64,000 bases of DNA, taken from assembly GCF_004363175.1 (NCBI RefSeq), contig NZ_SNYR01000003.1:129001-193000 (forward strand), written 5' to 3'. Under the pieces are notes generated by a model, which made no database searches, was not told the DNA's origin, and saw only the letters and a program-made list of their open reading frames with translations. This DNA comes from Maritalea mobilis (lineage in GTDB: Bacteria > Pseudomonadota > Alphaproteobacteria > Rhizobiales > Devosiaceae). Every line of letters begins with the position of its first letter. The stretch's first letter is position 1. Shown one piece after another: positions 50,878 to 59,181 of the stretch. Position numbers and translations under genes: made by a program.

Positions 50878-51348
50878 TTATGCCCCCCGCACAAAAGTTG
50901 CGGGGTAACTCACACCCGTTGAGATGGTGAAATCACCTTGATAGCGATATCTGGTTGCCGCCTCAAAAAGACCGATCTGGCTATTGTCTTTATCGAACAA
51001 TGCAATTTTGCCATCGACCAACGCCCAACCCGCCACATTGCGCATGCCATTCACACATTTAGGTGTCGGCACCGCAAGCCGTTGGGACGCATCACCAGAC
51101 TGATCAAACTTCAATTCAACCAAACAATCCCGATCCGCATTGTCGGCCAAAATCCAAAATCCAACCAAATCTTGCTCAGCATTGATCGATTGCGCTTGGC
51201 CAGCCACCAATGTGCCATTCGCGTCTTGGCGCGTTTCCGTGCCCGACGCTTCAACGCGGCGAGTGGCTGGTGCATCTGTTGCGACGCACCCTGCCAACAA
51301 GCTCGTTAAAACCCCGGCCATCAAAAATGTGCCAAGACGAAATTGCAT
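50878..51348 (-). CDS. AprI/Inh-type lipoprotein within the sdh operon
   Basis: A 156-residue lipoprotein: signal peptide with lipobox LLAGC (Cys near residue 19), a short linker, then an AprI/Inh-like barrel (LVGFWILADNADRDCLVEL, PTPKCVNGMRNVAGWALVDG, IALFDKDNSQIGLFE) with the two family Cys. The ATG at 51348 lies 1 nt past the sdhA stop (TAAtATG), and its own stop is followed after 1 nt by the DUF3052 ATG. The open frame continues upstream through sdhA out of phase, but only this start gives a signal peptide. Role unknown. Confidence 0.75.
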   Translation of the reverse strand: MQFRLGTFLMAGVLTSLLAGCVATDAPATRRVEASGTETRQDANGTLVAGQAQSINAEQDLVGFWILADNADRDCLVELKFDQSGDASQRLAVPTPKCVNGMRNVAGWALVDGKIALFDKDNSQIGLFEAATRYRYQGDFTISTGVSYPATFVRGA

Positions 51349-51349
51349 A

Positions 51350-53155
51350 TTAGTAAACCCGAGCCTTTGGCGCGATCTTTGCCAAATCCACATCTTCAGA
51401 GAGGGGATCAACATGCACCGCACGCATAGACAGATCGACTTTGCCATCTGGTGATAAGCGCGAAATGGAGTGTTGACGCCAATTCTCATCGTCACGGTCA
51501 GGATAATCTTCCCGTGCGTGGGCGCCGCGGCTCTCTTTACGTGCTTCAGCAGAAACAACCGTGGTGATCGCATTGGCCATCAAATTTTCAAGCTCAAGCG
51601 TTTCCACCAAATCAGTGTTCCAGATCATTGAGCGGTCATGCACCTTCACATCGGCCATTTCGCCCCAAATCTCTGTCATCCGCTTCACGCCAGACTGCAA
51701 GGTTTCTTCGGTGCGGAACACCGCAGCATCTTCCTGCATGGCGCGTTGCATCTTATTGCGTAGCTCAGCCGTTGGCGTAGAGCCATTGGCATTGCGCAAG
51801 CGATCAAAGCGGTCCATTGATTTTTCAAAGCTGGCTTCATTCACATCTGGCACAGCAGCTTCTTTGTCCACCACTTTGCCAGCACGAATAGCCGCCGCAC
51901 GGCCAAACACCACCAAGTCAATCAGCGAGTTGGAGCCCAAGCGGTTCGCCCCGTGCACAGAAGCACAGCCTGCTTCACCCACTGCCATAAGGCCCGGTAC
52001 AATGGCATCCGGATCATCTGCTGTTGGGTTCAACACTTCACCCCAATAATTGGTCGGCACGCCACCCATATTATAGTGAACAGTTGGGATCACAGGGATC
52101 GGCTCGCGGGTCAAATCAACACCAGCAAACACTTTCGCGCTTTCGGTGATGCCCGGCAAACGCTCTGCCAACACATCTGGATCAAGGTGATCGAGATGCA
52201 AGAAGATGTGGTCTTTGTTCGGGCCAACGCCGCGGCCTTCACGAATTTCCATCGTCATGCAGCGTGAAACCACGTCACGTGACGCCAAATCCTTGGCGTT
52301 CGGCGCATAACGCTCCATAAAGCGCTCGCCTTCAGAGTTGGTCAAATAACCACCCTCACCGCGCGCACCTTCTGTGATCAACACGCCCGCGCCATAAATG
52401 CCAGTTGGGTGGAACTGCACAAATTCCATATCCTGCAAAGGCAAGCCCGCGCGCGCCACCATGCCGCCGCCATCACCCGTACAGGTGTGGGCAGACGTGG
52501 CAGAGAAATAAGCACGGCCATAACCGCCAGTTGCCAACACAGTTTGCTTGGCGCGGAAGCGGTGAATGGTGCCATCATCCAATTTCCAAGCAATCACGCC
52601 TTGGCATTGGCCATCTTCGCTCATCAGCAAGTCTGTGGCGAAATATTCGATAAAGAACTGCGCATTATTGCGCAAAGACTGGCCATAAAGCGTGTGCAAA
52701 ATAGCGTGACCGGTCCGGTCAGCCGCCGCACATGTGCGTTGCACTGGAGGGCCTTCACCATAATTTTGCATGTGGCCGCCAAATGGGCGCTGATAGATCT
52801 TGCCTTCTTCAGTCCGCGAGAAAGGCACACCATAATGCTCAAGCTCATAAACGGCTTTTGGGGCTTCACGTGCGAGATATTCCATCGCATCATTATCGCC
52901 TAACCAGTCAGAACCCTTTACAGTGTCATACATATGCCACTGCCAGCTATCCGGGCCCATATTGCCCAAAGATGCCGCAATGCCGCCCTGCGCCGCTACC
53001 GTGTGCGAACGGGTGGGAAACACTTTTGAGATACAAGCCGTGCGCAAGCCTTGCTCGGCCATGCCAAGCGTTGCGCGCAAACCTGCACCGCCAGCGCCAA
53101 CAACCACAACATCAAATTCGTGGTCGACAATTTTATAATCGCCTTTGTTTGCCAT
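51350..53155 (-). CDS. sdhA: Succinate dehydrogenase flavoprotein subunit
   Basis: A 601-residue catalytic subunit that oxidises succinate to fumarate. FAD-binding [20 protein letters not shown] is at the N-terminus, the covalently flavinylated His in [16 protein letters not shown] near residue 48, and the active site region has [20 protein letters not shown] near residue 255 with [10 protein letters not shown] near 365. Canonical length. It follows sdhD by 6 nt and leads directly into a lipoprotein gene. Confidence 0.98.
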   Translation of the reverse strand: MANKGDYKIVDHEFDVVVVGAGGAGLRATLGMAEQGLRTACISKVFPTRSHTVAAQGGIAASLGNMGPDSWQWHMYDTVKGSDWLGDNDAMEYLAREAPKAVYELEHYGVPFSRTEEGKIYQRPFGGHMQNYGEGPPVQRTCAAADRTGHAILHTLYGQSLRNNAQFFIEYFATDLLMSEDGQCQGVIAWKLDDGTIHRFRAKQTVLATGGYGRAYFSATSAHTCTGDGGGMVARAGLPLQDMEFVQFHPTGIYGAGVLITEGARGEGGYLTNSEGERFMERYAPNAKDLASRDVVSRCMTMEIREGRGVGPNKDHIFLHLDHLDPDVLAERLPGITESAKVFAGVDLTREPIPVIPTVHYNMGGVPTNYWGEVLNPTADDPDAIVPGLMAVGEAGCASVHGANRLGSNSLIDLVVFGRAAAIRAGKVVDKEAAVPDVNEASFEKSMDRFDRLRNANGSTPTAELRNKMQRAMQEDAAVFRTEETLQSGVKRMTEIWGEMADVKVHDRSMIWNTDLVETLELENLMANAITTVVSAEARKESRGAHAREDYPDRDDENWRQHSISRLSPDGKVDLSMRAVHVDPLSEDVDLAKIAPKARVY

Positions 53156-53161
53156 GCTGGC

Positions 53162-53542
53162 TTATCCTCCAAAACTCAATTTCAATAGAGACACAGTGGC
53201 GATAATCGCCACACCAAAGGCGAAAAAGCTGTTGAGCATCAACAACAGCCATTTGGTGCTTTCGGTGTGCACATAATCTTCAATCACCACTTGCAGCCCC
53301 AAGCGCATATGAATCGCGGCTGACAAAATCGTCAAAATGGCAAAGCCAGTGATAAAGGGATTGGCGAATGTGGCCACCATCTGGGCGCGGTCCGCGCCTA
53401 CTAGTGTGATCACCAGCCAAACAGAAAACAACATCAGCGGCACATTGGCCAAAGCCGTCATGCGCTGGTTCCAGAAATGCTCAGTGCCGCTTTTGGCAGA
53501 CCCAAGCCCGGTCACCCGTGATAAAGGTGTGCGAAAACTCAT
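53162..53542 (-). CDS. sdhD: Succinate dehydrogenase membrane anchor subunit
   Basis: A 126-residue inner-membrane subunit with three hydrophobic segments (near 30-48, 60-78 and 95-120). The haem b ligand is likely the His in AIHMRLGLQVVIEDYVH. The N-terminal RTPLSRVTGLGSAKSGTEHF is typical of alphaproteobacterial SdhD. It anchors SdhAB with SdhC and helps form the quinone site. The ATG follows the sdhC stop by 18 nt. Confidence 0.93.
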   Translation of the reverse strand: MSFRTPLSRVTGLGSAKSGTEHFWNQRMTALANVPLMLFSVWLVITLVGADRAQMVATFANPFITGFAILTILSAAIHMRLGLQVVIEDYVHTESTKWLLLMLNSFFAFGVAIIATVSLLKLSFGG

Positions 53543-53560
53543 TTTTAGCCCCCCAAAGCG

Positions 53561-53935
53561 CTAAATCAAAAATAGCCAAACAATGCCCGTGAGAACGACA
53601 GAACCACCAATGGTTGCCCAGGCCATGGTGTATCGCTCAGGCCCATAACCTTTGCCAAGGTCCCAAACAAAGTGGCGCAAGCCGCCCAGCAAGTGGTGGA
53701 ACAAGGCCCAAGTGTAACCGATCAGGATCAGCTTGCCGAACCAGTGGCCAAAAAAGCCCTGTGCAACAGCAAAAGCGCCGTCACTGATGGCAGCAGCGGC
53801 CAACCACCACACCAAAAAGGCGGTGCCGGTATAAAGCCCCACCCCAGTGATCCGATGCACGATCGACATCACCATGGTGATTTCTTGCTTATAAATAAGA
53901 ATATGTGGAGATAAGGGTCTGTTGGGTTCAGCCAT
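53561..53935 (-). CDS. sdhC: Succinate dehydrogenase cytochrome b556 subunit
   Basis: A 124-residue inner-membrane subunit with three hydrophobic segments. The signature RPLSPHILIYKQEITMVMSI leads to SIVHRITGVGLYTG, and the haem-ligand region is HHLLGGLRHFVWDLG near residue 85. The ATG at 53935 is preferred to a frame-open start 21 codons upstream because it gives the normal RPLSPH N-terminus. It is the first gene of sdhCDA-(lipoprotein)-(DUF3052)-sdhB. Confidence 0.95.
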   Translation of the reverse strand: MAEPNRPLSPHILIYKQEITMVMSIVHRITGVGLYTGTAFLVWWLAAAAISDGAFAVAQGFFGHWFGKLILIGYTWALFHHLLGGLRHFVWDLGKGYGPERYTMAWATIGGSVVLTGIVWLFLI

Positions 53936-54109
53936 GGCGTCAAATGCCCCTTCTATTTGCCCTCGCCGTGCAAACGGCCATTGGTCTAGTGTGGCCAATG
54001 ATTACCCTTTGACCGTCAATTCGTCAAAGAAAACCATCTCCACCTTAAGTCGGATACCAACGCTTACCTATAGGTAAAGCGTAAATCAAGCTCTCATTTG
54101 AAGCAACAG

Positions 54110-54319
54110 TTACTCATAATCCGTTAATTTCTTGTCCGGGTCATAAGGCTGGTCAGCCACTGGCTTGATCACGGCTTGGCCACACCGCATTTTGCCTGCG
54201 GCTTGATCAAAGCAATATTTTGGCTCGCCATAAAGCACCCAACCTTCGCTCAAAGCCTTGGTCACCTTATGGCAGAAGCTGGAATCATCATCAGCGCTGA
54301 GAAAACGATAAACATCCAT
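54110..54319 (-). CDS. DUF1737 domain protein
   Basis: A 69-residue small protein with the DUF1737 pattern: VYRFLSADDDSSFCHKVTKA, then GWVLYGEPKYCFDQ and the ending CGQAVIKPV. Function unknown. It is divergent from the carbonic anhydrase gene; an inverted repeat at 54344-54366 lies between the two. It does not overlap a better coding frame, and the match to DUF1737 is across its whole length. Confidence 0.78.
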   Translation of the reverse strand: MDVYRFLSADDDSSFCHKVTKALSEGWVLYGEPKYCFDQAAGKMRCGQAVIKPVADQPYDPDKKLTDYE

Positions 54320-54343
54320 TTTGGCATCTTTCTTTGGGTCAAT

Positions 54344-54366
54344 TGATCAATCTGGCCGATTGATCA
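54344..54366. promoter_or_regulatory. Candidate operator between DUF1737 gene and carbonic anhydrase gene
   Basis: A perfect 8-bp inverted repeat, TGATCAAT (54344-54351) and ATTGATCA (54359-54366), is separated by 7 nt. The 23-bp dyad lies 25 nt upstream of the DUF1737 ATG and 102 nt upstream of the carbonic anhydrase ATG, a plausible site for a dimeric regulator of both. Confidence 0.4.
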
Positions 54367-54467
54367 CATGGTTTTTGAATTTAAACAAACTGTTTAGCGA
54401 TTTTTATGCTTGTTTTGACCCTCGCAATCAATAAATTGAGCGCAGGGCAATGAGATGAAAGAGACTG

Positions 54468-55112
54468 ATGGCAAATTTTCCAGAGCGACTCATTAAGGGA
54501 TATAAAGAATTCACCTCCTCGGCGCTGATCAATGAGCGCGAGAAATATAAAGAGCTCGCGGAAAAGGGCCAAAAACCAACCGTACTGATCATTGCATGTT
54601 GCGACAGCCGCGCCGCACCGGAAACCATTTTTTCTGCAGGCCCGGGCGAGCTTTTTGTTGTGCGCAATGTGGCCAATTTGGTGCCACCCTACGCGCCAGA
54701 TGGCAATCACCATTCCACCTCAGCCGCCATTGAATTTGCGGTAAAAGGCTTGGGCGTTAAAGATATTGTGGTGATGGGTCATGGCCGCTGCGGTGGCATT
54801 CAGGCCGCGCTTTCCACCGATGGCGCCAAACTGGATGATGGCGATTTTATTGGCAAATGGATGAGCATGCTCGCCCCCGTGGCAGAGCAAGTGGCGGCAA
54901 CAGATCAAGTGATGACCCCGGCTGAACGTCAAAACGCACTCGAGCGCGTTTCCATTCGCCGCTCTGTGCAAAATTTGCGCGAGTTTCCTTACATCAAGCA
55001 GATGGAAAAAGACGGCGCTGTTAATCTACATGGCGCATGGTTCGATATTTCCACGGCTGAATTGTGGGTCATGAATGGCGAAACAGGCGATTTCAGCCGC
55101 GCCGAAAACTAG
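54468..55112 (+). CDS. Beta-class carbonic anhydrase
   Basis: A 214-residue zinc enzyme interconverting CO2 and bicarbonate. Zinc ligands are visible in CCDSRAAPETIF (Cys, Asp-Arg dyad, near residue 43) and GHGRCGGIQAAL (His and Cys near residue 105). Further marks are GELFVVRNVANLVPPYAP and SAAIEFAVKGLGVKDIVVMG. Length fits. It is convergent with the GNAT gene, 8 nt apart. Confidence 0.95.
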   Translation: MANFPERLIKGYKEFTSSALINEREKYKELAEKGQKPTVLIIACCDSRAAPETIFSAGPGELFVVRNVANLVPPYAPDGNHHSTSAAIEFAVKGLGVKDIVVMGHGRCGGIQAALSTDGAKLDDGDFIGKWMSMLAPVAEQVAATDQVMTPAERQNALERVSIRRSVQNLREFPYIKQMEKDGAVNLHGAWFDISTAELWVMNGETGDFSRAEN

Positions 55113-55120
55113 GCAAAAAT

Positions 55121-55558
55121 CTAGTCACGCACCCAGCGATAAAGCCGATCCGGCAAGCCTTCTTCATTGTCGCCCTCGGTGGTCCGCACCAATTTAAAGC
55201 CCTGCGCCTCATAAAAGGCGCGGGCGCGTTGGTTTTCTTCAAAACACCACAGCTCCAGCTTAGAACTCTTAGTCTTTGCATGGTCCAACAGTGCTTGGCC
55301 AACACCTTGGGCAATCATATCAGGGTGCACATAAAGGTGCGCCACCCAATGATCAATCCGCACCAAAAAGCCAACAAGCTTCTCCGCCAAAACACCGGCA
55401 TAAACTTCGCCGCGCCCCATCAAATCTTTCAGATGGGCAAAGTCCTGTTCGCGCGTATAAAGGATCGGCAAAAAGGGCAAAAGCTGCTGCCGCGACACGC
55501 GGAAAATCTCCACCAAACGCGGCAAATCTTTTTCAACGGCCTTGCGGATTTGAACCAT
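55121..55558 (-). CDS. GNAT family N-acetyltransferase
   Basis: A 145-residue cytoplasmic acetyltransferase. The acetyl-CoA-binding pattern is HLYVHPDMIAQGVGQALLDH near residue 80, and FEENQRARAFYEAQGFKLV is the typical C-terminal motif. The N-terminal part (IRKAVEKDLPRLVEIF) is standard. The substrate is unknown. It lies 74 nt downstream of asd on the same strand, behind the asd terminator, and converges on the carbonic anhydrase gene. Confidence 0.87.
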   Translation of the reverse strand: MVQIRKAVEKDLPRLVEIFRVSRQQLLPFLPILYTREQDFAHLKDLMGRGEVYAGVLAEKLVGFLVRIDHWVAHLYVHPDMIAQGVGQALLDHAKTKSSKLELWCFEENQRARAFYEAQGFKLVRTTEGDNEEGLPDRLYRWVRD

Positions 55559-55573
55559 AGCTGCACCTCAAAC

Positions 55574-55604
55574 AAAACACCCGCCAGATCAAATCCGGCG
55601 GGTG
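55574..55604 (-). terminator. Rho-independent terminator after asd
   Basis: An 8-bp stem, cacccgcc (55578-55585) with ggcgggtg (55597-55604), extends inward by 3 bp after one mismatch. On the minus strand it is followed by TTTTGTTT. It is located 29 nt past the asd stop. Confidence 0.88.
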
Positions 55605-55632
55605 CCAACATTACCATTAAAATGGTGAAGAG

Positions 55633-56670
55633 TTACGCGACTTTTTTCAAAAGGCCGCGATTGATGATTGCCTCAGCAATTTGCACTGTGTTTAGCGCAG
55701 CGCCTTTGCGCAAATTGTCTGAAACCACCCACATATTGAGGCCGTTTTCCACGGTCGCATCTTCGCGGATACGCGACACAAAAGTGGCGTCCTCACCAGC
55801 CGCATCAACGGGGGTGATATAGCCGCCATCTTCGCGCTTATCGACCACCATAATGCCAGGCGCTTCACGCAAAATATCGCGCGCTTCATCTGGTGTGATT
55901 TCATTTTCAAACTCAATGTTCACCGCTTCAGAGTGGCTGATAAACACAGGCACACGCACTGCCGTACAAGTCACTTTGATTTTCGGGTCGAGCATCTTTT
56001 TGGTCTCAGCCAAAACTTTCCACTCTTCCTTGGTGTACCCATCTTCCATGAACACATCGATGTGCGGGATCGCATTGAAAGCAATCTGTTTTGGATAAAC
56101 TTCAGGCTCAGGAATGTCAGTGACAAAAATGCCTTTGGTTTGGTTCCAAAGCTCATCCATCGCCGCTTTGCCAGAACCAGAAACAGACTGGTAAGTGGCA
56201 ACCACAATCCGCTTGATTTTCGCATGATCATGCAAAGGCTTCAGCGCCACAACCAACTGTGCAGTTGAACAGTTTGGGTTCGCAATAATGTTCATGCGCT
56301 CTTCTTGCGCCATATAGGCTTCAAGATGATGCGGGTTCACTTCCGGCACGATCAAAGGCACATCTTGGTGGTAGCGCCAGCAAGATGAGTTATCGATCAC
56401 GATACAACCGGTTTTGCCGATTTTTTCTGCCCATTTTTTGGAAATGTCTGATCCGGCAGACATCAAGCAAAAATCAACACCAGTGAAATCGAATGTTTCA
56501 AGGTCTTTACATTTCAGCGTCTTGTCGCCAAACGAAACTTCGCGACCAATTGAGCGTGAAGAGGCCAATGCAATAACCTCATCAGCGGGAAAACCGCGCT
56601 CAGCCAGAATGCCCAACATTTCTTGGCCAACATTCCCCGTTGCGCCAACAATTGCAACCTTATAACCCAT
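55633..56670 (-). CDS. asd: Aspartate-semialdehyde dehydrogenase
   Basis: A 345-residue NADPH-dependent enzyme of the aspartate family pathway (Lys, Thr, Met, Ile and diaminopimelate precursors). NADP-binding VAIVGATGNVGQEML is at the N-terminus, the catalytic Cys is in NPNCSTAQLVVAL near residue 133, and the substrate-binding region with VRVPVFISHSEAVNIEFE near 240. The ATG is preceded by ACAGGA. It is apparently transcribed alone from its own leader, which contains a short Lys/Thr/Met-rich ORF. Confidence 0.97.
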   Translation of the reverse strand: MGYKVAIVGATGNVGQEMLGILAERGFPADEVIALASSRSIGREVSFGDKTLKCKDLETFDFTGVDFCLMSAGSDISKKWAEKIGKTGCIVIDNSSCWRYHQDVPLIVPEVNPHHLEAYMAQEERMNIIANPNCSTAQLVVALKPLHDHAKIKRIVVATYQSVSGSGKAAMDELWNQTKGIFVTDIPEPEVYPKQIAFNAIPHIDVFMEDGYTKEEWKVLAETKKMLDPKIKVTCTAVRVPVFISHSEAVNIEFENEITPDEARDILREAPGIMVVDKREDGGYITPVDAAGEDATFVSRIREDATVENGLNMWVVSDNLRKGAALNTVQIAEAIINRGLLKKVA

Positions 56671-56687
56671 CTTGATTTTTCCTGTCT

Positions 56688-56738
56688 CACCCCCGCTTTT
56701 GACGTTACGTTAGCCGGATCGTCCCCCTGGCGGGGGCG
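56688..56738 (-). promoter_or_regulatory. Mutually exclusive RNA helices in the asd leader
   Basis: Hairpin A pairs 56732-56736 with 56723-56727 (five G-C pairs, 4-nt loop). The alternative helix B pairs 56730-56738 with 56688-56696 (nine pairs, one G-U) and would end a few nt before the asd ribosome-binding site. Both use 56732-56736, so only one can form. The folds are read by eye. Confidence 0.4.
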
Positions 56739-56749
56739 CTCAGGGAAAC

Positions 56750-56839
56750 TTAGCAGGTTTTGGTGGTTTTCTTCTCGGTCATCTTGCCAACGCCAAGCGC
56801 CACATCTCTGGAAAGAGACATGGTTTTAACAGTCATCAT
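56750..56839 (-). CDS. Candidate leader peptide upstream of asd
   Basis: A 29-codon ORF on the asd strand. Of 29 residues, 6 are Thr, 5 Lys and 4 Met, and the C-terminal part reads MTEKKTTKTC. These are the end products fed by aspartate semialdehyde. The stop is 79 nt before the asd ATG and is followed at once by alternative GC helices. A second ATG at 56821 would give 23 residues. No good ribosome-binding site is seen for either start, so expression is unproven; it could be chance. Confidence 0.35.
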   Translation of the reverse strand: MMTVKTMSLSRDVALGVGKMTEKKTTKTC

Positions 56840-56902
56840 AGTTGTGTGCATCAAGTGCATCATGATTGTCGCGTTAGCCGAGTTAATTAAACAAGCGTCG
56901 TT

Positions 56903-56930
56903 GTTGTATCTCATTACCGAGATTAGTCAA
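56903..56930 (-). promoter_or_regulatory. Candidate asd promoter
   Basis: On the minus strand TTGACT (56930-56925), a 16-nt spacer and TACAAC (56908-56903) form a plausible sigma-70-like promoter. It would give a leader of about 225 nt before asd that includes the short ORF. The -10 match is weak. Confidence 0.35.
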
Positions 56931-56965
56931 TAAAGCTTGCCGAAATATTATTTCATCCAGTTACC

Positions 56966-56991
56966 TCGCGCCAACAACGCAACGCGAGGCA
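56966..56991 (-). terminator. Possible hairpin after leuB
   Basis: The 7-bp repeats cctcgcg and cgcgagg lie within 56964-56991, about 20 nt past the leuB stop. There is no T-run directly after the stem on the minus strand, so terminator function is uncertain. The rest of 56671-57011 holds the asd leader described separately. Confidence 0.4.
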
Positions 56992-57011
56992 TTTTGTTCC
57001 CAAAAAGCCGA

Positions 57012-58106
57012 TTAAATCTTAGCGATAATCGCATCGCCCATTTCGGCGGTAGAAACCTTTTTGCAGCCATCTTGCATAATGTCGCCTGTGCGCAAGCCTT
57101 CATCCAAAACAGATGAGATTGCACCCTCAAGCTTGTCGGCCAATTCAATCATTTCAAATGAATAGCGCAATGCCATAGCAAAGCTGGCCAACATCGCGAT
57201 TGGATTCGCCATACCTTGGCCCGCAATATCCGGCGCAGAGCCATGTACTGGCTCATAAAGCGCTTTGCGCTTGCCTGTGTTTGCATCTGGCGCTCCCAAA
57301 GAGGCGGAAGGCAACATGCCCAATGAGCCGGTCAACATTGCCGCCGCGTCAGACAAGATGTCACCGAACAAATTGTCGGTCACAATCACATCAAATTGCT
57401 TTGGATTGCGCACCAATTGCATGGCGCAATTGTCAGCCAAGATGTGATCCAACTTCACGTCGGCATAATCTTTGTGCACTTCGGTCACCACCTCGTGCCA
57501 CAACACACCAGATTTCATCACATTGCGTTTTTCAGACGAATGCACGCGATTGTCACGAGTACGGGCCAAATCAAATGCCACACGGGCAATCCGGTCGATT
57601 TCATAAGTGTCATAAACTTGGGTGTCGATGCCGCGTTTTTGGCCATCGCCCAAATCGATTATTTCTTTTGGCTCGCCAAAATACACACCGCCGGTCAGCT
57701 CACGCACGATCAGAATATCGAGGCCTTCAACCAGCTCTTTTTTCAAAGAAGACGCATCCGCCAAAGCGCTATAGCAAATGGCTGGACGCAAGTTGGCGAA
57801 CAGGCCCAAATCTTTACGCAACCGCAGCAGGCCAGCTTCCGGGCGTACGTCGTAAGGCACATCATCCCATTTTGGGCCGCCCACAGCACCAAAAATCACC
57901 GCATCCGCCTTCAGCGCTTTTTCCATATCTTCTTCGGAAATGGCCTGGCCATGCGCGTCATAGGCGCAACCGCCCACAAGTCCGGTATCATAAGAGAAAT
58001 CGGCAAGGCCTTTTTCCTTCAGGTGCGCAATAAGCTTTTCCACCTCAGCCATAATTTCAGTGCCAATTCCATCGCCGGGCAACAGCAAAAGATGATTTTG
58101 TGCCAT
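57012..58106 (-). CDS. leuB: 3-Isopropylmalate dehydrogenase
   Basis: A 364-residue NAD-dependent enzyme that oxidises and decarboxylates 3-isopropylmalate in leucine synthesis. It begins [31 protein letters not shown] near residue 140 and the metal-binding [20 protein letters not shown] near 238 are canonical, followed by [20 protein letters not shown]. The ATG at 58106, with AGGA 7 nt upstream, gives the right length; an earlier frame-open start would add 21 atypical residues. Confidence 0.97.
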   Translation of the reverse strand: MAQNHLLLLPGDGIGTEIMAEVEKLIAHLKEKGLADFSYDTGLVGGCAYDAHGQAISEEDMEKALKADAVIFGAVGGPKWDDVPYDVRPEAGLLRLRKDLGLFANLRPAICYSALADASSLKKELVEGLDILIVRELTGGVYFGEPKEIIDLGDGQKRGIDTQVYDTYEIDRIARVAFDLARTRDNRVHSSEKRNVMKSGVLWHEVVTEVHKDYADVKLDHILADNCAMQLVRNPKQFDVIVTDNLFGDILSDAAAMLTGSLGMLPSASLGAPDANTGKRKALYEPVHGSAPDIAGQGMANPIAMLASFAMALRYSFEMIELADKLEGAISSVLDEGLRTGDIMQDGCKKVSTAEMGDAIIAKI

Positions 58107-58202
58107 AATCACATCCTGAATTTGAATAGAAACTGCCGCTTTGCTAGCGCTCTCAAGCGCAAATAGCAAGGCGTTGCAGCCAGAATGCGTCCTGCCGCAA
58201 CT

Positions 58203-58640
58203 TTAGGATGAGGCGATCATACGCTGGTTTCTCATCGCAGCATAAAGATGCAGCGCACCGATCACCAAGGCGAGCGTGGAAAAGGCAAAGTCGCGAAAGA
58301 CCGGACTTTCTCCATCCGAAAACAAAGTGAGCCCGAAAAACTGGAAAAATAATGCCGATCCGCGCAACACAAAAACGCCACCAATCAGAGCCACCAGCAC
58401 ACGCACGGCCTTGCCATAATTATCCTTGAAGGCCGCCCACAAACAGATCAGGCTCCACGCTAGAAAGACCGCGGCAATCACAAGCGTTAAAAGTGCTGGC
58501 CATATCTCCCCCGCAACATCTGCCGCCGCCATCACCTTGCCAGCCCGCAAAAAGATATAAGCTTCACCGCCAAGCACCGCTACAAGCACATGCAACAGTG
58601 CCAAAATCAAATCCGCCAATCCGGCCAATAAATAAAGCAT
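58203..58640 (-). CDS. Small integral membrane protein, unknown function
   Basis: A 145-residue protein with four predicted membrane segments (MLYLLAGLADLILALLHVLV at the start; LLTLVIAAVFLAWSLICLWA; VLVALIGGVFVLRGSALFFQ; FSTLALVIGALHLYAA). I do not recognise a named family. The ATG at 58640 has GGGG 6 nt before it and places the start right at the first membrane helix; an ATG five codons upstream is also open. It is upstream of leuB and downstream of another four-helix membrane protein, all on one strand. Confidence 0.6.
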   Translation of the reverse strand: MLYLLAGLADLILALLHVLVAVLGGEAYIFLRAGKVMAAADVAGEIWPALLTLVIAAVFLAWSLICLWAAFKDNYGKAVRVLVALIGGVFVLRGSALFFQFFGLTLFSDGESPVFRDFAFSTLALVIGALHLYAAMRNQRMIASS

Positions 58641-58716
58641 TTCATTCCCCACCATACGCCAACGTATGGAACTTAGCTGAATGCTTTGATTTTGGCGAGA
58701 GGTGTTTTGACGCAGG

Positions 58717-59127
58717 CTAAATCCAACCGGTGACCAGCAATATGATCACATAGGCCGCGGCCAATAGATCGACCACAATGCACATGGGCGGATACCAGCT
58801 CACCACCTTGGCGCCACGCCCGGTATTGTGCTTGATGAAATCCCAAACCGCGTGCGCGCCCAGACCAATCGGCACAGCCCAAGGCCAAATCAACAGCCCG
58901 GCCACTGCCAACCCATAGGTCACCAACGCCGCCAGAAACTCATCACGTTGCTGCTGCGCATCATGGCGATGGCTCAACAGCAAAACCGGGTACACAAGGC
59001 CGATCACCATCAAGGCCCCAGCAGCGACTTGCAGCGGATATTGCGGAAAAATCAGGTGCAGAGCGACCAAAAAGGCCACCATCACCCCAATGCCAAAATA
59101 AATTGCGTCTTTTGAAAAAGAAAACAT
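58717..59127 (-). CDS. Small integral membrane protein, unknown function
   Basis: A 136-residue protein with four predicted membrane segments (AIYFGIGVMVAFLVALHLIF; VAAGALMVIGLVYPVLLL; LAVAGLLIWPWAVPIGLGAH; MCIVVDLLAAAYVIILLVTG). Charged residues cluster in the cytoplasmic loop SHRHDAQQQRDEF. I recognise no family and assign no function. It lies between the RidA-family gene and the other small membrane gene, same strand, gaps of 54 and 76 nt. Confidence 0.6.
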   Translation of the reverse strand: MFSFSKDAIYFGIGVMVAFLVALHLIFPQYPLQVAAGALMVIGLVYPVLLLSHRHDAQQQRDEFLAALVTYGLAVAGLLIWPWAVPIGLGAHAVWDFIKHNTGRGAKVVSWYPPMCIVVDLLAAAYVIILLVTGWI

Positions 59128-59181
59128 CTCATCGCTCCAAATTATGGAGCGATCATAAAGCGGCTTCCACTTGGGGGAAGG

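Noticed and set aside
54381-54713. Minus-strand frame across the carbonic anhydrase start
   Set aside because: Antisense shadow of a clear carbonic anhydrase; composition and lack of motifs argue against coding.
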